The notes: generated by a model from the sequence alone, not told the origin. Counted from the first letter of the stretch, positions 1 to 12,530 are shown. The stretch: DNA of 64,000 nt from Rhizophagus irregularis (GCF_026210795.1 NC_089443.1:3224001-3288000), one strand, 5' to 3'. Numbers and translations: made by a program.

Positions 1-836
1 AAATCACATTATTTTGACATTCAGTGATCAGAATTTAACGATTTATGATTCATTGGATTTATCTAATTAAGATGCATCTAACCGCAGTATTTTCAAGTCT
101 GTAAATTCAATAGAACAGAAGTTATTACTGAATGTCTAAAAATAGTAAAATGCAAATAACTATTGATCCATTAATTCTAGAGACATGAAAATAATAGATA
201 CTATGTACCTTAATAAGACAAATCTAATGAATTATATTTCATCTTTCTAAGTTTAATAGAGAAGAAAACATTTTGAAATTTGTATATGTCAAATTTTTAA
301 AAGTGAATAATGAATTATTTGCATTTTACTATTGAGAATAACATCTGATCCATCAAATTTAGAGACATAAAAGCACTGCAATTAGATGCATCTTGATAAT
401 ATGAATTCATTGAATCATAAATAATTAAATTCTGGTCACTGGTTATTGAAATAATATGATTTAACTTTATGAAGTAATTTATTTTTTATCTTTAAAACTT
501 TAGCAAATACAAATTTCACAGCATTTTCTTCCCTATTAAACATAGAATAATGAAATATGATTCATTAGATTTATCTTATTAAGGTACATTGTATCTATTA
601 TTTTTATGCCTCTAGAATTGATGAATCAAAAGTTATTTACATTTTACTATTTTTAGACATTCAGCAATAACTTCTGTTCTATTGAACTTACAGACTTGAA
701 AATACTGCAGTTAGATGCGTCTCAATTAGACGAATCCAATGAATCATAAATCGTTAAATTCTGATCACTGGACATTAAAATAATGTGATTTAATGGTCAT
801 TTTTAAAAGTGTCCAAATACTTTTGGCAGATGAGTG
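1..836. mobile_element. Foldback MITE, left end cut by the window edge
   Basis: The first ~300 bases and the stretch from ~480 to ~791 are imperfect inverted copies: AAATCACATTATTTT at the start matches the reverse complement of 777-791. Beyond the arm, the right side ends in CAAATACTTTTGGCAGATGAG followed by TA at 837-838, which looks like a Tc1/mariner-type end. The mirror end should lie left of the window. The arms carry the CGTCT...AGACGAATCCAATGA hairpin (about 711-746) and the GATCACTGG block (about 763) seen in other MITEs here. No coding capacity is visible. The superfamily is inferred from the end sequence and TA only. Confidence 0.7.
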
Positions 837-838
837 TA

Positions 839-2816
839 TTATTCGGGATTTTAACTAAGTGAATAGTTTTAAATAGTAAGGCTCAGCTGACTAAAAAAAA
901 ATAACAGCATGCTTTATTAAAACAAATTATATCAGTTATGATTAGATATGAACTAATAACTTCTAGTACATAATTCTTTCAAAACTGTAAGTTTTTGGCT
1001 TAAATAAATTTTCTTTAAGTTATAATATCCAAAAAGTAATTTATAAGCAAATACTATAAGTTAAAAAAACTAAGTTTTTTTTTCAGCTAGTAACTTCTAC
1101 TGAAAAAATAATCAAAAAATTAGTAAGTGAGAAAATAGTTGATTTTTTTAAAAAAGGAATTTTTTATATATAAAAATTAAATTATTATATTTTTCTTAAA
1201 AATTGCCTTTTTTAATATAAAAAATACATCATTTTTTTATAAATTTATATATAATAAAGTTAAAATAATATATTATTTAAAATTCTAAAACTAAAAATTA
1301 TATATAAAAATTCAAACATTGCATTTTTTTAAAAAACTATTTAAGTAATAATTTTTTAAGAATCTTATTAATTTACTCTTTAAGTAAAATCATCCAGATA
1401 ATTTTACTCATATATAAATTTATTGAAATCAAATTATTTTACTCATAATAAATCATATATAAAATTTTTAATTTAATCTGCATATAAATAAATTTTTACA
1501 AACATACATTTATTGTAAATAGAAAAATTTATAATCACATTATATTATATATATAGTTTATATAATAACTTTTAATATTACTACTAAAATTAAAAATAAT
1601 TAAAATTATAATGAACTAAAAATAAAATTAAATGAGATTAAATGAAATCAGAAATAAAATATATAAGATTAAAATGAATTAAAATCAAAGAGAAAATAAA
1701 TAAATAATTAAAATCATAATAAAATCAAATTAAATATAAGTAAAATAAAATCATATAAAGAAATAAAAAAATTCTAATTAAAGAAAAAAAGTTTAAAAAG
1801 AAACCCAAGAAAGAAACTCAAAGAAAAAAATTCAAAAAAAAACAAAAAAAAATCTAAAGAAAAGATCTAAAGAAATCCAAAAAAAATCTAATTAAACTCA
1901 AGAAGAAATCCAAAAAAAAGATCTGAGAAAAAAATCTAAAAGAAATCTAATGAAACTCAAGAAGAAATTCAAAGAAAAAGTTTAAGGAAAAATTCAGCCA
2001 AAATAGAAGAAATCCAAATAAAAAATGAAACTGATTAGTTATTTAAAGAAATTAAACTTTTGAAATTATGAAAAATTTAAAATTTACTATTTACTACATT
2101 TACTAGAATACCGAAGTTAAAAAATCTACAAAAAGAAAATAAATAATTAAGGAACAATAGCAAATAAAAAAGTAATCAAATATTATAAAAAAAAAAGCTT
2201 ATCTTCAAAAAACTAAGAAAAAAAAAAGATGTTAAAAAAGGTTATTTGTTATTTGATAGACAAATAACTGATAAATAAAAAATAATCAAATAATATCACT
2301 TATACTAAATAAATTTATTATCATTATAAAATAATCAAAATTAATAGGTGATATCATCTAAACAATTTCACCTTAAGTAAAAATTAGTTATAATCATTTT
2401 TTAAACTTAGAAAATCTTTTTCTTTTATAAAATTACGTATAAAATTATAATTTATAATTGTATACTAAAATACATTACTGGTATTTAATATTATAATATG
2501 TATTTTCACAAAAATTAAATTACTTAATACTTTCAAAAATGGTCAAAAATAGTATTATTTTTATTTTTTATGCTACAAATATTGCAAAATAAAAAAATTT
2601 GAAACCTTAGAAAAATATAAGTGAAATATAAATTGTAATATGAAATTAAATTTATAACTTTACATTGCCTAACTTTTTATTTTTAACTAATACTATTAAT
2701 GTAATAATTATATTTTATGTTATAGTATTTAATGCTGTAATATGTTTTTTTGGATTTAATTACCTAGATTTTAACTAGCTATTTGATTAATAATTTTATA
2801 TATTAAAAGTTTTAGA
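839..2816. other. AT-rich non-coding stretch
   Basis: There is no supported gene. From about 1,600 to 2,260 the plus strand is strongly purine-rich, with runs of A and repeats such as AAAGAAATCCAAAA; the rest is AT-rich. I see no terminal repeats or splice-linked frames. Confidence 0.6.
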
Positions 2817-2957
2817 TTAGTTGATATCATAATTGTTAAATATACCACAAACTACACAGTCACCATGTAGTCGATAACGCCCATTTGTGGTCATATCTTG
2901 TATTTCACTAGCAGTCTCGGTTTCTTTCTTACACTTTAGACAGTAAAATTGTGTCAT
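2817..2957 (-). CDS. Small zinc-ribbon ORF (DUF5679-like), possibly an exon or relic
   Basis: From the ATG at 2957 the frame encodes about 46 residues with the pattern FYCLKCKKETET ... NGRYRL.G.C.VCG, two Cys-x2-Cys pairs bracketing an NGR. This layout is typical of DUF5679-type zinc ribbons, which are known from large DNA viruses, Polinton-like elements and repeats in many eukaryotes. The open frame extends upstream to about 3068 without another ATG, so this may be an exon of a longer gene. It lies about 440 bases beyond the stop of the EXD2-like gene on the same strand. Function unknown; an origin from a virus-like element is only a guess. Confidence 0.4.
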   Translation of the reverse strand: MTQFYCLKCKKETETASEIQDMTTNGRYRLHGDCVVCGIFNNYDIN

Positions 2958-3397
2958 CTTAAGATTTGAAGTCCAAAATCTTTCCTTTAATTTGTCGTAA
3001 TATGTCACATTTAGAGAATTACTACAAGTACTACAGTCTATCCGGAGTACTTTAGTATATGAAATCAATTGTAAAATATCTAATAAAATAAATAAATAAA
3101 ATTGCTAATCTTTTTTTATTTATCAGAATGAAAATTTTTCTTTAATAAAGCAATATATGTCCATTTCAATTTATAATATTGATTTCTATAATACATGTAA
3201 TTATCACATAATTATATAATATTATAAAAGTATAAACTATTTTTATTGGCCAATTATCTTATATAAAAAAAATGAATTTGTAATTTGCCAATCCAGCCAG
3301 GATTTAAAAACCAAATTTATAACTTTACATTCTTAGGGTAAACAAATAAAAAAATGCATAATACTATGATGTGAAATATATTTATTAGAATATATAA

Positions 3398-4300
3398 TTA
3401 TCTAATTACATATATATTATTATTGACTTTCCAGAATTTAGACAAAAATTTTGGTTCCATGTTTTTTAAAAAATGGTCTCTCCACAAATAAATAAATTCT
3501 TCTAATTTTGGCCATTTCTTTTTTATACTATTATTTTCCAATCCGGTTAAATAGTGGCAATCTTTTAATAACTGATTGACAACATATTTTCCATGTTCTA
3601 CAAATTCATCATTTCTTTCATAATCTGGTAACATAAGAGCTTTTTCTATAATATTATCCAATTTATCATTTGTTTTATCTGTGGCCTGTTGGTGCCAAGT
3701 AAGTAAAATATCTTTTAATTCTCGCATCCGATCTTCTGGTATTCCTATCCGATTTAATGCCGAAGCTGCTTTTTTTATTTTTATATTGTTATATAGTCTA
3801 ATTCGACTTTGACCGTTTCCATTTAATGGCATATTAAAATTGATAGCAATTTTCTTTTTAAGTTCATTTGCTGCTTTTTCATATGATGCATGACATCTTA
3901 CACACATCAGAAGAACATCGTAACTCTAAAGGAAACACACTTATTTAATATGATAACAATCTTTAAATTTTTTTTTTTTTTTAATACTAACCGCGTGAGA
4001 TTTTAAAACTTCGGGCATATGTCTACGATACATGTCAGGAACCACATGATGCATAGTTAAATCTTCACTAGCACCGCAGCAAACACATAAATTTGATTTA
4101 TCTTCCAGATGATACGCATCACCAACATGCCCCAATCCTTTAGATTGGAAATTTAGTTGAATACTATCATGAGCGATTTGATTTGCTAAGTTTCTTGACA
4201 AATACCAAGCAATCTTTTTGCTATTGCAGCGAAACATTAGCTTCCCTTCTGAAGAATAGACTTTCCAATTATCGTAAGCTTGTGCACGTTTTGATTGCAT
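3398..4300 (-). CDS. EXD2-like C-terminal HNH-type domain protein
   Basis: Two exons (4300-3992 and 3925-3398) join to 278 codons. The join restores HMPEVLKSHA/SYDVLLMCVRCH across a clean GT-AG intron that contains a long A-run. Visible motifs are CVCCG, then HHVVPDMYRRHMP, then CVRCH. This is the zinc/HNH-like arrangement found in the C-terminal part of EXD2 (exonuclease 3'-5' domain-containing protein 2). The 3'-5' exonuclease domain that precedes it in animal EXD2 is absent, so this is a stand-alone HNH-like module. The C-terminal ~170 residues are Lys-rich and helical-looking. It is divergent from the MED19-like gene, about 420 bases away. Catalytic activity is not shown by sequence alone. 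Confidence 0.6.
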
Positions 4301-4720
4301 TTGTAATTTTTATTGTTCTTCGGGGAGAGAAGTCTGTAAATTTTTTTTGTGGCTTGTTATTTTATGGATGATGATCGTATTTTTGCATTTGGTACGTTCT
4401 TTCAAATTACTCTAATATAATAAGTTGTCCTAGACATGAATTTCGACTCAAAGGATTATGAATTTACGAAATGTTGAAATGATGAACAAATTACATACAT
4501 AATTTACATAATTAGTATTTATTTAACGAAGTAATTTTTTTAACTTTTGTATACGGTGTTACTGGCAGCCAATCAAAATATTCTCAAGACTAAGCACATG
4601 ATTTTGTTGTGATGAAATGCTTCACATGACACGATTTGTCTATATTTCTTCCGGACCTGGTTTTAGATTTTTTCTCTGGTAATAATTATTGAATATAATT
4701 TTCTACGAAAAAATCATAAG

Positions 4721-6113
4721 ATGGATGTAAATAAAATGCTATACTTTATAACACCACAAGGTAAAAGTTTACCCCTTGCATCTGTCTCTGACTGCTTTTA
4801 TTCTAACTTTTGATTGTTGCTAGGAGAAACAACAGAAAATAAAAATTCAAATATACAGGGATCATCACGGATTCAAAGCGGAGCACAGGGTTCAAGAAAT
4901 AAGTTCGACTTATCAAGTACTTATGAACAGTACATTCGCCCGTTAAAAGAAAATGGAGTTGATAAGGAGCCTACATATTTTCCATACATCAGCAAACTTC
5001 CTGGTAAACCGATTTGATTATATTAACAAAAAAAGTTCATTGAAATTCGACTGCATATTTGAATAATGTGGTCTTATTTTGATGGTTTTTGGGCATGCAT
5101 TGGGATAGGTAAAGTGAAGATAGTTGGAGATAAGAGTCTTAGAAAACTCGTTAACAAACACCATCGAAGGTGGAAAGAAAAATATCCTTCAGAGAAATTT
5201 CCTCTAGATTCAAAAATATTTGAAAGTAATATGTTGAATTCAATCAAACCTGGACCAATTCCAGGTGTAAGTTATTATTTGGTTAAGATATTATTAAATA
5301 TAATTATTTAGAAACTAACTTAAAAATATTCTTGATAGTTTGATTCAGCAGAATATGGTTTAGTTGAAGATAGAAGATCAATTTCAAGCTCTTCAACACA
5401 AATTTCAAATAACAATATTCGATCGACTATGGGTAACTACGCACAAGCAAGCCTTTCGGAGTTAGGTTAGTATTTCATATAACTTTCTTTTTATATTAGT
5501 TGTTATGTATTTGTTCTAATTACAATTTTTTACAAACTAACACAGGACCACATACTTCTCTTCTGGATGAAGATAAAACACATGAGAAGAAAAAAGTACG
5601 TGGAAATATAATTGGGAGTTTTATATTTCATTTATCTGTAATACTTATGTTTTTGGTATATTTGCAAACAGAAGAAAAAACGAAAGCATGAAATGGATTA
5701 TGATGGAGAGAGAAAAAGAAAGCATAAACACGATAAAGAACATAAAGAACATAGAAAAAATGAAAAGAAGCGAAAGAAAGTCTGTGTCCCTTTTTTTAGT
5801 TTTCAATAATAAACTTTTATAATATATGGTTAGCTTTATAGTGTTTAATAATCAGATTGTTAATTCTTTGCTGGAATCTGATCGACCCGTCAAATTTCAC
5901 CTGACAATATGACGAGTCAGGCAAATTCTGGCAAAGTTTTCAGGAATATTTTATTTTATTTTGTTTTATTTACTTTTTTTCAAGCTGTGGCATGCCCTTT
6001 ATTTTAATGCATTTCCCTTTGTTACTATTTAAACTGAACATTTTTTAATTCAATTGTTCTGCATTCAGGAGAAAGAAAAGGAAAAAGAAAAAGAAAAAGA
6101 CAAGTACATTTAA
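4721..6113 (+). CDS. MED19: Mediator subunit 19-like protein
   Basis: Seven exons (4721-4760, 4824-5003, 5109-5266, 5339-5465, 5546-5595, 5672-5779, 6069-6113) join in frame to 236 codons including the stop; every junction is GT-AG. The N-terminal part has YFPYISKLPGK and then DKSLRKLVNK and SIKPGPIPGF, resembling the Med19/Rox3 pattern of a Leu-Pro-Gly turn, a short Leu-Arg-x-Leu helix and a Pro-Gly-Pro segment. The C-terminus is a run of Lys/Arg/His (KKRKHEMD..RKRKHKHDKEHK, then EK repeats), like the basic tail of MED19. The expected role is Mediator head/middle association in RNA polymerase II transcription. The family call rests on motif memory, not a search; it could be another nuclear basic protein. 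Confidence 0.55.
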
Positions 6114-7071
6114 TTGGCCGTTCAATACATTATACCAGGTTGTTACTTTAGATCAAGGTTTGTTCATTTTGATTGTTTATATTATGTAACAGTTATGATT
6201 TTATTTGATTTTTTTTTGTTGTTGCTCACCGTAGCGAATTAATTTAGAAAATTGTCCAAATTTTCTGAGTTTTATTGTGAAGAACGTAGCGGCAGTTTCT
6301 TTGAAACAATTTATTTACTGATAAATGTCTTTGTTTGTACATACATCTATTAATTACTAATATATTTAGATTGCGCTTTACTTTTTTTTAGAAATAATAT
6401 ACGTATACAACATTTAGTTTTTTTTTAAAAAAAAAGAAAACCCCCAAAAAAATCCAATTTTTGTCAAATGCTTAATTATATATTTTTATTTGTTGCTTTA
6501 TAATATTATCAAACATTATGTTGTCACACATATAAACGTTTTTATCATTTTATTTTATTTATTATGGTTGCTGGTAATGAAATTTACTGCTATAAGATTG
6601 TAATAGAAACAAAATTCTTTGTGAATTAATTCTTAACTTTCTTGTTTTATTTGTTATAAATAATAAACATATTTTATTTTTTATATTACAGTATATTGCA
6701 GAAATTTTGAACTAAATTTCTGCTAGATTTATATTATAAATTATAACAAATCTGATAAAGATAGTTAGTCAGTTTTTTGCTTGCAGAACTAGGAAATGGC
6801 ACATAAAATTGTTGAAATTAATTTTACAAAATCATCTTGAAATGCCAAAATGCTGAAATTACAAAGATCTATTAAACTGCAATTTTTTCTATATAATATG
6901 AAGCATTTAAATAAATTTTATAAAACTTTTGCTTTTGTTTAATTGGGACCAGCAAGTAGTGTGATTATAAAGAGGTGTGCTTATATTGAAATTTTTTTTT
7001 ATAGTCACATGTATAGACAACTTTCAATTTGATATGATTATATACAAAATATTGATATATTTATCCCTTAA
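6114..7071. other. Non-coding stretch with a possible pogo-MITE remnant
   Basis: No supported gene. Around 6,945-7,015 the sequence GTGATTATAAAGAGGTGTGC followed by ATAGTCACATG resembles the subterminal part of the pogo-type element at 14,259 (GTGATTATAAAGAGATGTG), so a decayed relative may sit here. The rest is AT-rich with homopolymer runs. Confidence 0.4.
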
Positions 7072-7370
7072 ATAGAACCCCAGACATCTCTTATAGAACT
7101 CACAACTGACTTTTTGCCAAAAAAGACCCAATTTACTCTTTTTTTATTTTCCGTTTTTTGCAATTATCTTGGTATGCAGTGATCTGATTCATGCGGATTT
7201 TTTTTTATTTTGTAGAGCTCGATGAGAGCTACAAAATAAAAAAAAGTTTGTATAAATTGGACCACTGGATGCCAAGATAATCGCAAAAAACTGATTTTTT
7301 TTTTTTGGAAATTTAGGTCAATCTGCGAAAAGTTACCATTGAGTTGTATATGTAATGTCCGGGGTCCTCC
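7072..7370. mobile_element. Palindromic MITE flanked by TTAA
   Basis: A 299-base inverted repeat lies between TTAA at 7068-7071 and TTAA at 7371-7374. The ends are ATAGAACCCCAGACAT and, inverted, GGAGGACCCCGGACAT. The centre folds on TTTTATTTTGTAG / CTACAAAATAAAA. Both arms carry the block CACTGGATGCCAAGATAAT (7,155-7,185 inverted, about 7,263-7,281 direct) shared with other MITEs in this window. TTAA target sites are typical of piggyBac- and Kolobok-type elements; the family is inferred from the target site only. Confidence 0.7.
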
Positions 7371-7374
7371 TTAA

Positions 7375-8677
7375 ATGGTAAAACATTGCAGGCAAATTTG
7401 CTTGCAATTTTACCAAAAATTTAGTTCTCATCTAATTTTATGAAAAATAAAGTTATTCTAATAAAATTATTTTTCGCAAAGAGCTTAAATCATAATTTAT
7501 GTGGCAATAATTATTATTTATTAATTACATATTATAAGATTGAAGATTGACCATTAATCAATAGTTGTATTTTTTAAATGACAAAAAATTTCAAAAAATA
7601 TTGCATTCAACTTTAACGATCTCATTGGGATTTGATTGCAGCTATATTAAAGCTTAATAGAATATATAGAATTTTCTATGGAGAACAACTTTTGTTATGA
7701 TAATTTTTAATGTTTAGAAGTGGCATTTTAACTTTACACAGAACCCTAAAAAAAGAATTATTTTTATGAACTTGTAAAAAATACATAAAGTTTCATTAGA
7801 ATGTGAAGTTTTATAATAAAAATAAAAAAATATATTAAAATATTTTGTAGTGAAGTAAAATATTATGGTAAAGAAAATTAATTTATTATATAAAAATTCT
7901 GATGTTATTTTTTCAAGGTTAATTTGTGACTAATTTCGGTGATTAGCAATCATTAGCTACATATTAAAACTATACAATTGATGCTAAAAATGTAGATTAA
8001 TATAGCTGTAGAATTATAGGATAATCTAAATCATATTGACAAACTTTATCAATGTTTAGATATAAATTTAGACAAATTTGCTGACAAAACTGTTTAAGGG
8101 ATAATATACATTTTAATTTACCTCTTATTTTATTATTACTATAAAAATATAATTTACATTACCCTATTACATTAAAACAAATAAACAATTATTCTATATC
8201 ACAATCATTAAGAAATAAATCAAGTGTACTTTGCCTTTTTGAATTAAACTTTTTTACTCTAATTACTTGTAAATATTTTCTAAAAATGCGTAAATCTTTA
8301 TTATTAAATTCATTATCATTTTGTTATTCAAAAAAATTAATAAAAGTTTACAGTGCATTAGCTAACTGTTTTTTTTACTGGAATTACAAGTATTTCATCA
8401 TCATCATTATCATCATCTACTTTTTAATTTTCTTTATCAACTTGTATTAAATTAATAATTTCTTCATCAGTAAAGTTTTTTTTCAGTTGGAATTTTATGA
8501 TCAAGAATCTGAAAATATTTTATAACATTATCAGACTCTGGCAAATGATTAAAAAAAATAGCAAAAAAACTCTTTTTCCTTTTACATTTTACAAAAAATT
8601 CTGCAAAAATTTTTTATAAATTTTTTCATTTTATTTAAAATTTTTTACATAAAATAAAAATATCAGACATAAGAGAC
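7375..8677. other. AT-rich non-coding stretch
   Basis: No open frame, RNA gene or terminal repeat that I can support. Short homopolymer runs and an ATCATCATCATTATCATCATC stretch near 8,397-8,417 are the only features. Confidence 0.5.
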
Positions 8678-9340
8678 TTGAGTAAAATAAATCCTAATAA
8701 CACAGAAGACTTTTTAAAGTTTATCTCATATAATGGAGACATATTTTTACATGAAATAACTACTCAGTTCAGTTCGTTTGTAGAAAACAGTTTTTTTAAA
8801 ACTTTATTTGATAAGAATTCACAGACTATGGACAAAGCTCAATTTCTAATAAAGACGTTTAATGAGTATGCCAACCCGAATAACTTTGCTCTACAGGCGA
8901 AAGCCTTTTACTAATATTTTCTATAGCATTATACGCTTCATCCAGATTGTAGGACAATTTTGCTATCTATGCCCATACTCTATATGGTGATATGAGTGAA
9001 TGACACAGAATTGAAATGTCTTTCCATCAATGACAAATTGTTAGCTTATCAAATCTAAATACTATACCAAATCCAGTAATTGAAACGCCTCTAATACTGC
9101 CAGATGTAGAAATGATCACTGTTGATCAAATTGTAATACCCAAAACTTTACAGAAAAAAGATAAACAAAAGGCGCGTGTTACAAATAATAAACAAATTAA
9201 GAACCAATTAACAATGGCAAATCCTGGTGCATAAATATCAGCTAAAAAACCTTGTAGAGAGAAGAATTTATCCATACCTAAGGCGATACAAATACTGACC
9301 AGATACAAAGAAGTTGATAACGAGTGAGAGTGAGTTAAAG
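8678..9340 (+). pseudogene. Decayed coding remnant, unrecognised
   Basis: Plus-strand frames read like former protein: a Phe-rich helical segment (about 8,680-8,910), then PLILPDVEMITVDQIVIPKT and a Lys-rich stretch with KAIQILTRYKEVDNE (about 9,085-9,325). It lies just downstream of the minus-strand hAT relic and may be the tail of another old repeat. No family recognised, and no splice pattern repairs it convincingly. Confidence 0.3.
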
Positions 9341-10415
9341 ACATTATTGTATATGATATTCTGTATATCTAGGACGTTGAAAAAATCTTAGAAGAATTAA
9401 CATTATGGGTCATACTATAAAGTTATCCATTAAACGGCAGCACAAATATCAGATTTTTAAAGTCAAAATAGTTTTGAACTCATTTACCTTTCCCCAATTT
9501 AATAAGTTCTGGATGACTGACCTGAGAAGTATACTAGTGAAATGGTTTCCTGCAATGTAGTCAGGATTAGAATTCCATTTTTGTCAAAACTGATAAATAT
9601 AGGCAAATCCATGCAAAACTTCAAATAATCGTGCTTTATCAATTTGTAGAATATTAAGAATGGCATAATAAGAAAGTAGAAGGTTGTTCTAATTTTAGGT
9701 TACTTTTACTCTAAAAAATGTTCATTCATAATTATATTATAAATTTCACATGGAATTGTTAATGATCTGTTATCGTATTTAGTTGTAGAAGTTGAAAGTT
9801 CAAATTTTATAGCTAAAGACTAATAATATAAAAGTAAATTAAATCAATTATAGTAGTGTAATTATAAAATTAAATAAAAAATAATTTTACCTATAAAGCA
9901 TTTTTGGTAGTATTACCAGAAATTACAGGTTGGATACATTTTCCATACATTTCTGTTTGAATATTTCAGTGTTTTCCAATAAATTTCTAATAAAAAACTT
10001 ATTATTTGCATTTTTAAAATAAACTGCAAGTTTGACAAAACTTTAAAAACTTCACTAATGCATAAATTAATTTGATGTGCATAGTAAAGTAAAAAACTGT
10101 TGAACTTGAAGTCTTTTTCTATTAATAAAATATATGAATAATATAATTAATTAATTATTAAAATAAATAGTAATTTATCAATTTATTTACCTTGCTGCAT
10201 TATAAGCAGGTACTCTATCTGTTATAACAGCTAAAAGAAGTATTTTGAGTTCATCTAATTGTGATATCATTTCCTCTACTTTTAATCTAACTTCAATATT
10301 TGTTACTCTCTCACTACTTATGTCAGAAGCTTTTCATACATATAATTATCCATTAGATGATGTGAGTACCATCCCCATTAATTCTTATTTTAAAATTCTT
10401 TAACAGCCTCATCTA

Positions 10416-11794
10416 TAAGGATGGGTCCACAAATGATTTTCAAATTCCGCAATATTGCAGATTTTGGAGTTGAATTGCGGTTAGTAGCCCGCAATTCTGC
10501 AATTCTAATTGCTGCCCATAACTGTCAGTTTCGTACATTTATAAAAATGCCAGAACTATGAGTTCTGGCGTTTTCTTTTAATTTTTTTTACATAAAAATG
10601 CTGGAACTATGAGTTCCGGCATTTTCTTTTGATTTTTTTTACATAAAAATGCCAGAACTATAGTTCTGGCGTTTTCTTTTGATTTTTTTTACATAAAAAT
10701 GCTAGAACTATGGTTCCAGTATTTTCTTTTGATTTTTTTCACATAAAAACGCCAGAACTATTATTCCGGCATTTTCTTTTGATTTTTTTCATATAAAAAC
10801 GCCAGTACTATGGTTCTGACATTTTCTTTTAATTTTTTTCACATAAAAACGCCAGTACTATGGTTCCGGCATTTTCTTTTGATTTTTTTCACATAAAAAC
10901 GCCGGTACTATAGTTCCAGCATTTTCTTTTGATTTTTTTTACATAAAAATACTGAAACTATGGTTCTGGCATTTTTTTTAATTTTTTTTATGTAAAAACG
11001 CCAGAACTATGGGTTCCAGCATTTTTTTAAATTATTTTTTATATAAAAACGCCAGGACAATAGGTTCTGGCATTTTTTTAAATTTTTTTTATATAAAAAT
11101 GCCAGAACTATGAGTCTCGATGTTTTTATAAATTTTTTATATAAAAACGCTGAAACTATAGGTTCCGGCATTTTTTTTTGACTTTTTTTATTAAAAATGC
11201 CAGAACTATTGGTTCTGGCGTTTCAATTTTTATTTTTTTTTATATAAAAATGTCGGAACTATTGATTTCGGCATTTTTTTTTTAATTTTTATAAAAATGC
11301 CGGAACTATTATTTCTGGCATTTTTATTTATTTTTTTTATTAAAATTGCCAGAACTATTAGTTCTGGCATTTTTTTTTGCAGTTATAATAAGAAAAAATG
11401 CCGTTTCTGGCAGTTTTTCCAAATTACCGATCCATTTTTTTCTAAAAAAATAAAATCATTTTTTTTTAAATTTTGTTAATGAAAAATGATTTTTTTTTTA
11501 TGATTAATAATAAGAGGAAATATATTTTTTAGTAGTTAAATTAAAAAATTATATTTCATTAAAAAAAAATAGTTTTTTTTGCGGACATTCCGTTACAACT
11601 ATTCCGCGATCTCGCAAATATTCCGCAATTGAATTGCGGTACTTTGGATATTTGAGGATTTGCGGAATATTTGCAGGATTGCGGATAATTGCGGATTTGC
11701 AGATCTGCAGATTTTAGATTTAAAAATCCGCAATGTTCTGCAATACCGTAAATTGCAATTATTTCGCAATTACATATTTGCGACACCATCTTTA
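10416..11794. mobile_element. Non-autonomous hAT element
   Basis: An 8-bp target duplication, CTCATCTA, is present at 10408-10415 and 11795-11802. The ends are TAAGGATGGGTCCACAAA and, inverted, TAAAGATGGTGTCGCAAA, giving a short imperfect terminal repeat. Subterminal regions are rich in TTCCGCAAT/TTGCGGA motifs in both orientations (10,440-10,510 and 11,580-11,790), typical of hAT subterminal transposase sites. The interior is a ~61-bp minisatellite and there is no transposase. It sits in the decayed hAT transposase gene. Confidence 0.85.
10530..11390. repeat. 61-bp hairpin minisatellite (about 14 units)
   Basis: Each unit has the form ACATAAAAATGCCAGAACTA, a short loop, then TGGTTCTGGCATTTTCTTTT and a T-rich spacer. 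The GCCAGAACTA/TAGTTCTGGC parts pair, so every unit is a stem-loop. Unit length is ~61 bp on the left and drifts to ~55-65 bp on the right. Arm changes are often matched by the opposite arm (CCGGAACT/AGTTCCGG), suggesting the stem is maintained or gene-converted. Confidence 0.85.
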
Positions 11795-12530
11795 CTCATC
11801 TAAAATTTCATTTGATAGGATTTTTTGATCTGATAGTTTAATTTGTGGATTAAGAAATTTAAATAATTCAATTACCTCTGGATTATTTATCCAAAATAAT
11901 GAAAATCCACAAGAAATAGTAAACTTATAATAGATGCATATAAAATTTTATTTTATTTGCATTTGAAAGAGATTGTGTAATAAATGACTCCATGGATCCA
12001 TAATTTGACCATTGAGAAGGTAAAGATATCAATAAAGAGTATGAAGAAAATGATTCTCTTCGTTCAACTATTGAATCTAAAGTTGGATAAAATTATCTAC
12101 TATTGAAAAAGATGTGTTAAATGTTAATTTTATAGTAATAATGAAACATATCTTATATCTATCTATATAAGAAACTACTTACATGTTCTTTTACCTAAAA
12201 CTGTACTTTTTTGTTTATTAACTAAAAATACTTCATCTTTTTCCTGTTGATTATATAAAGACTGAAAGTTTTGACAGTTTTTTTTTTTTAATTCAGGATG
12301 ATTTTCACCAAGCTTACTAAAACATGCTCTACAATAGTATATTTTATTAGTAGTACCACTTTCTAAGTTTGTTGAAATGATATATTTCTTTAAGCTTTAT
12401 ACCATTATAAAGAAATTGTAAAAAAAACTTTATGTTTTTAAAAGCTTTACACGTTTTGTTATACAAAAAAAAATTGTACAGAATGTACTAATTTTGTACT
12501 AAATTTGATTTACATTACTTGTACTAAGTA

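Larger units (their letters stand above)
9420..12415 (-). pseudogene. Decayed hAT transposase
   Basis: Read on the minus strand, three blocks match the layout of a large hAT family common in AM-fungal genomes. An N-terminal zinc-binding block (12,390-12,180) reads YYCRACFSKLGENHPELKK. A middle block (11,930-11,800) reads CGFSLFWINNPEVIELFKFL. A transposase core (10,400-10,190) reads LKILLLAVITDRVPAYNAA, where ITD is the second catalytic Asp region. A C-terminal block (9,700-9,480) reads LLSYYAILNILQIDKARLF. Several stops and frame breaks lie between blocks, so it is dead. A second non-autonomous hAT (10416-11794) is inserted within it, splitting ILDE from AVKEF. Confidence 0.7.

Noticed and set aside
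10530-11390. CRISPR-like regular array
   Set aside because: Spacing is regular and units are palindromic, but spacers are T-rich and alike, the host is a eukaryote, and the array lies between hAT ends. It is a minisatellite.
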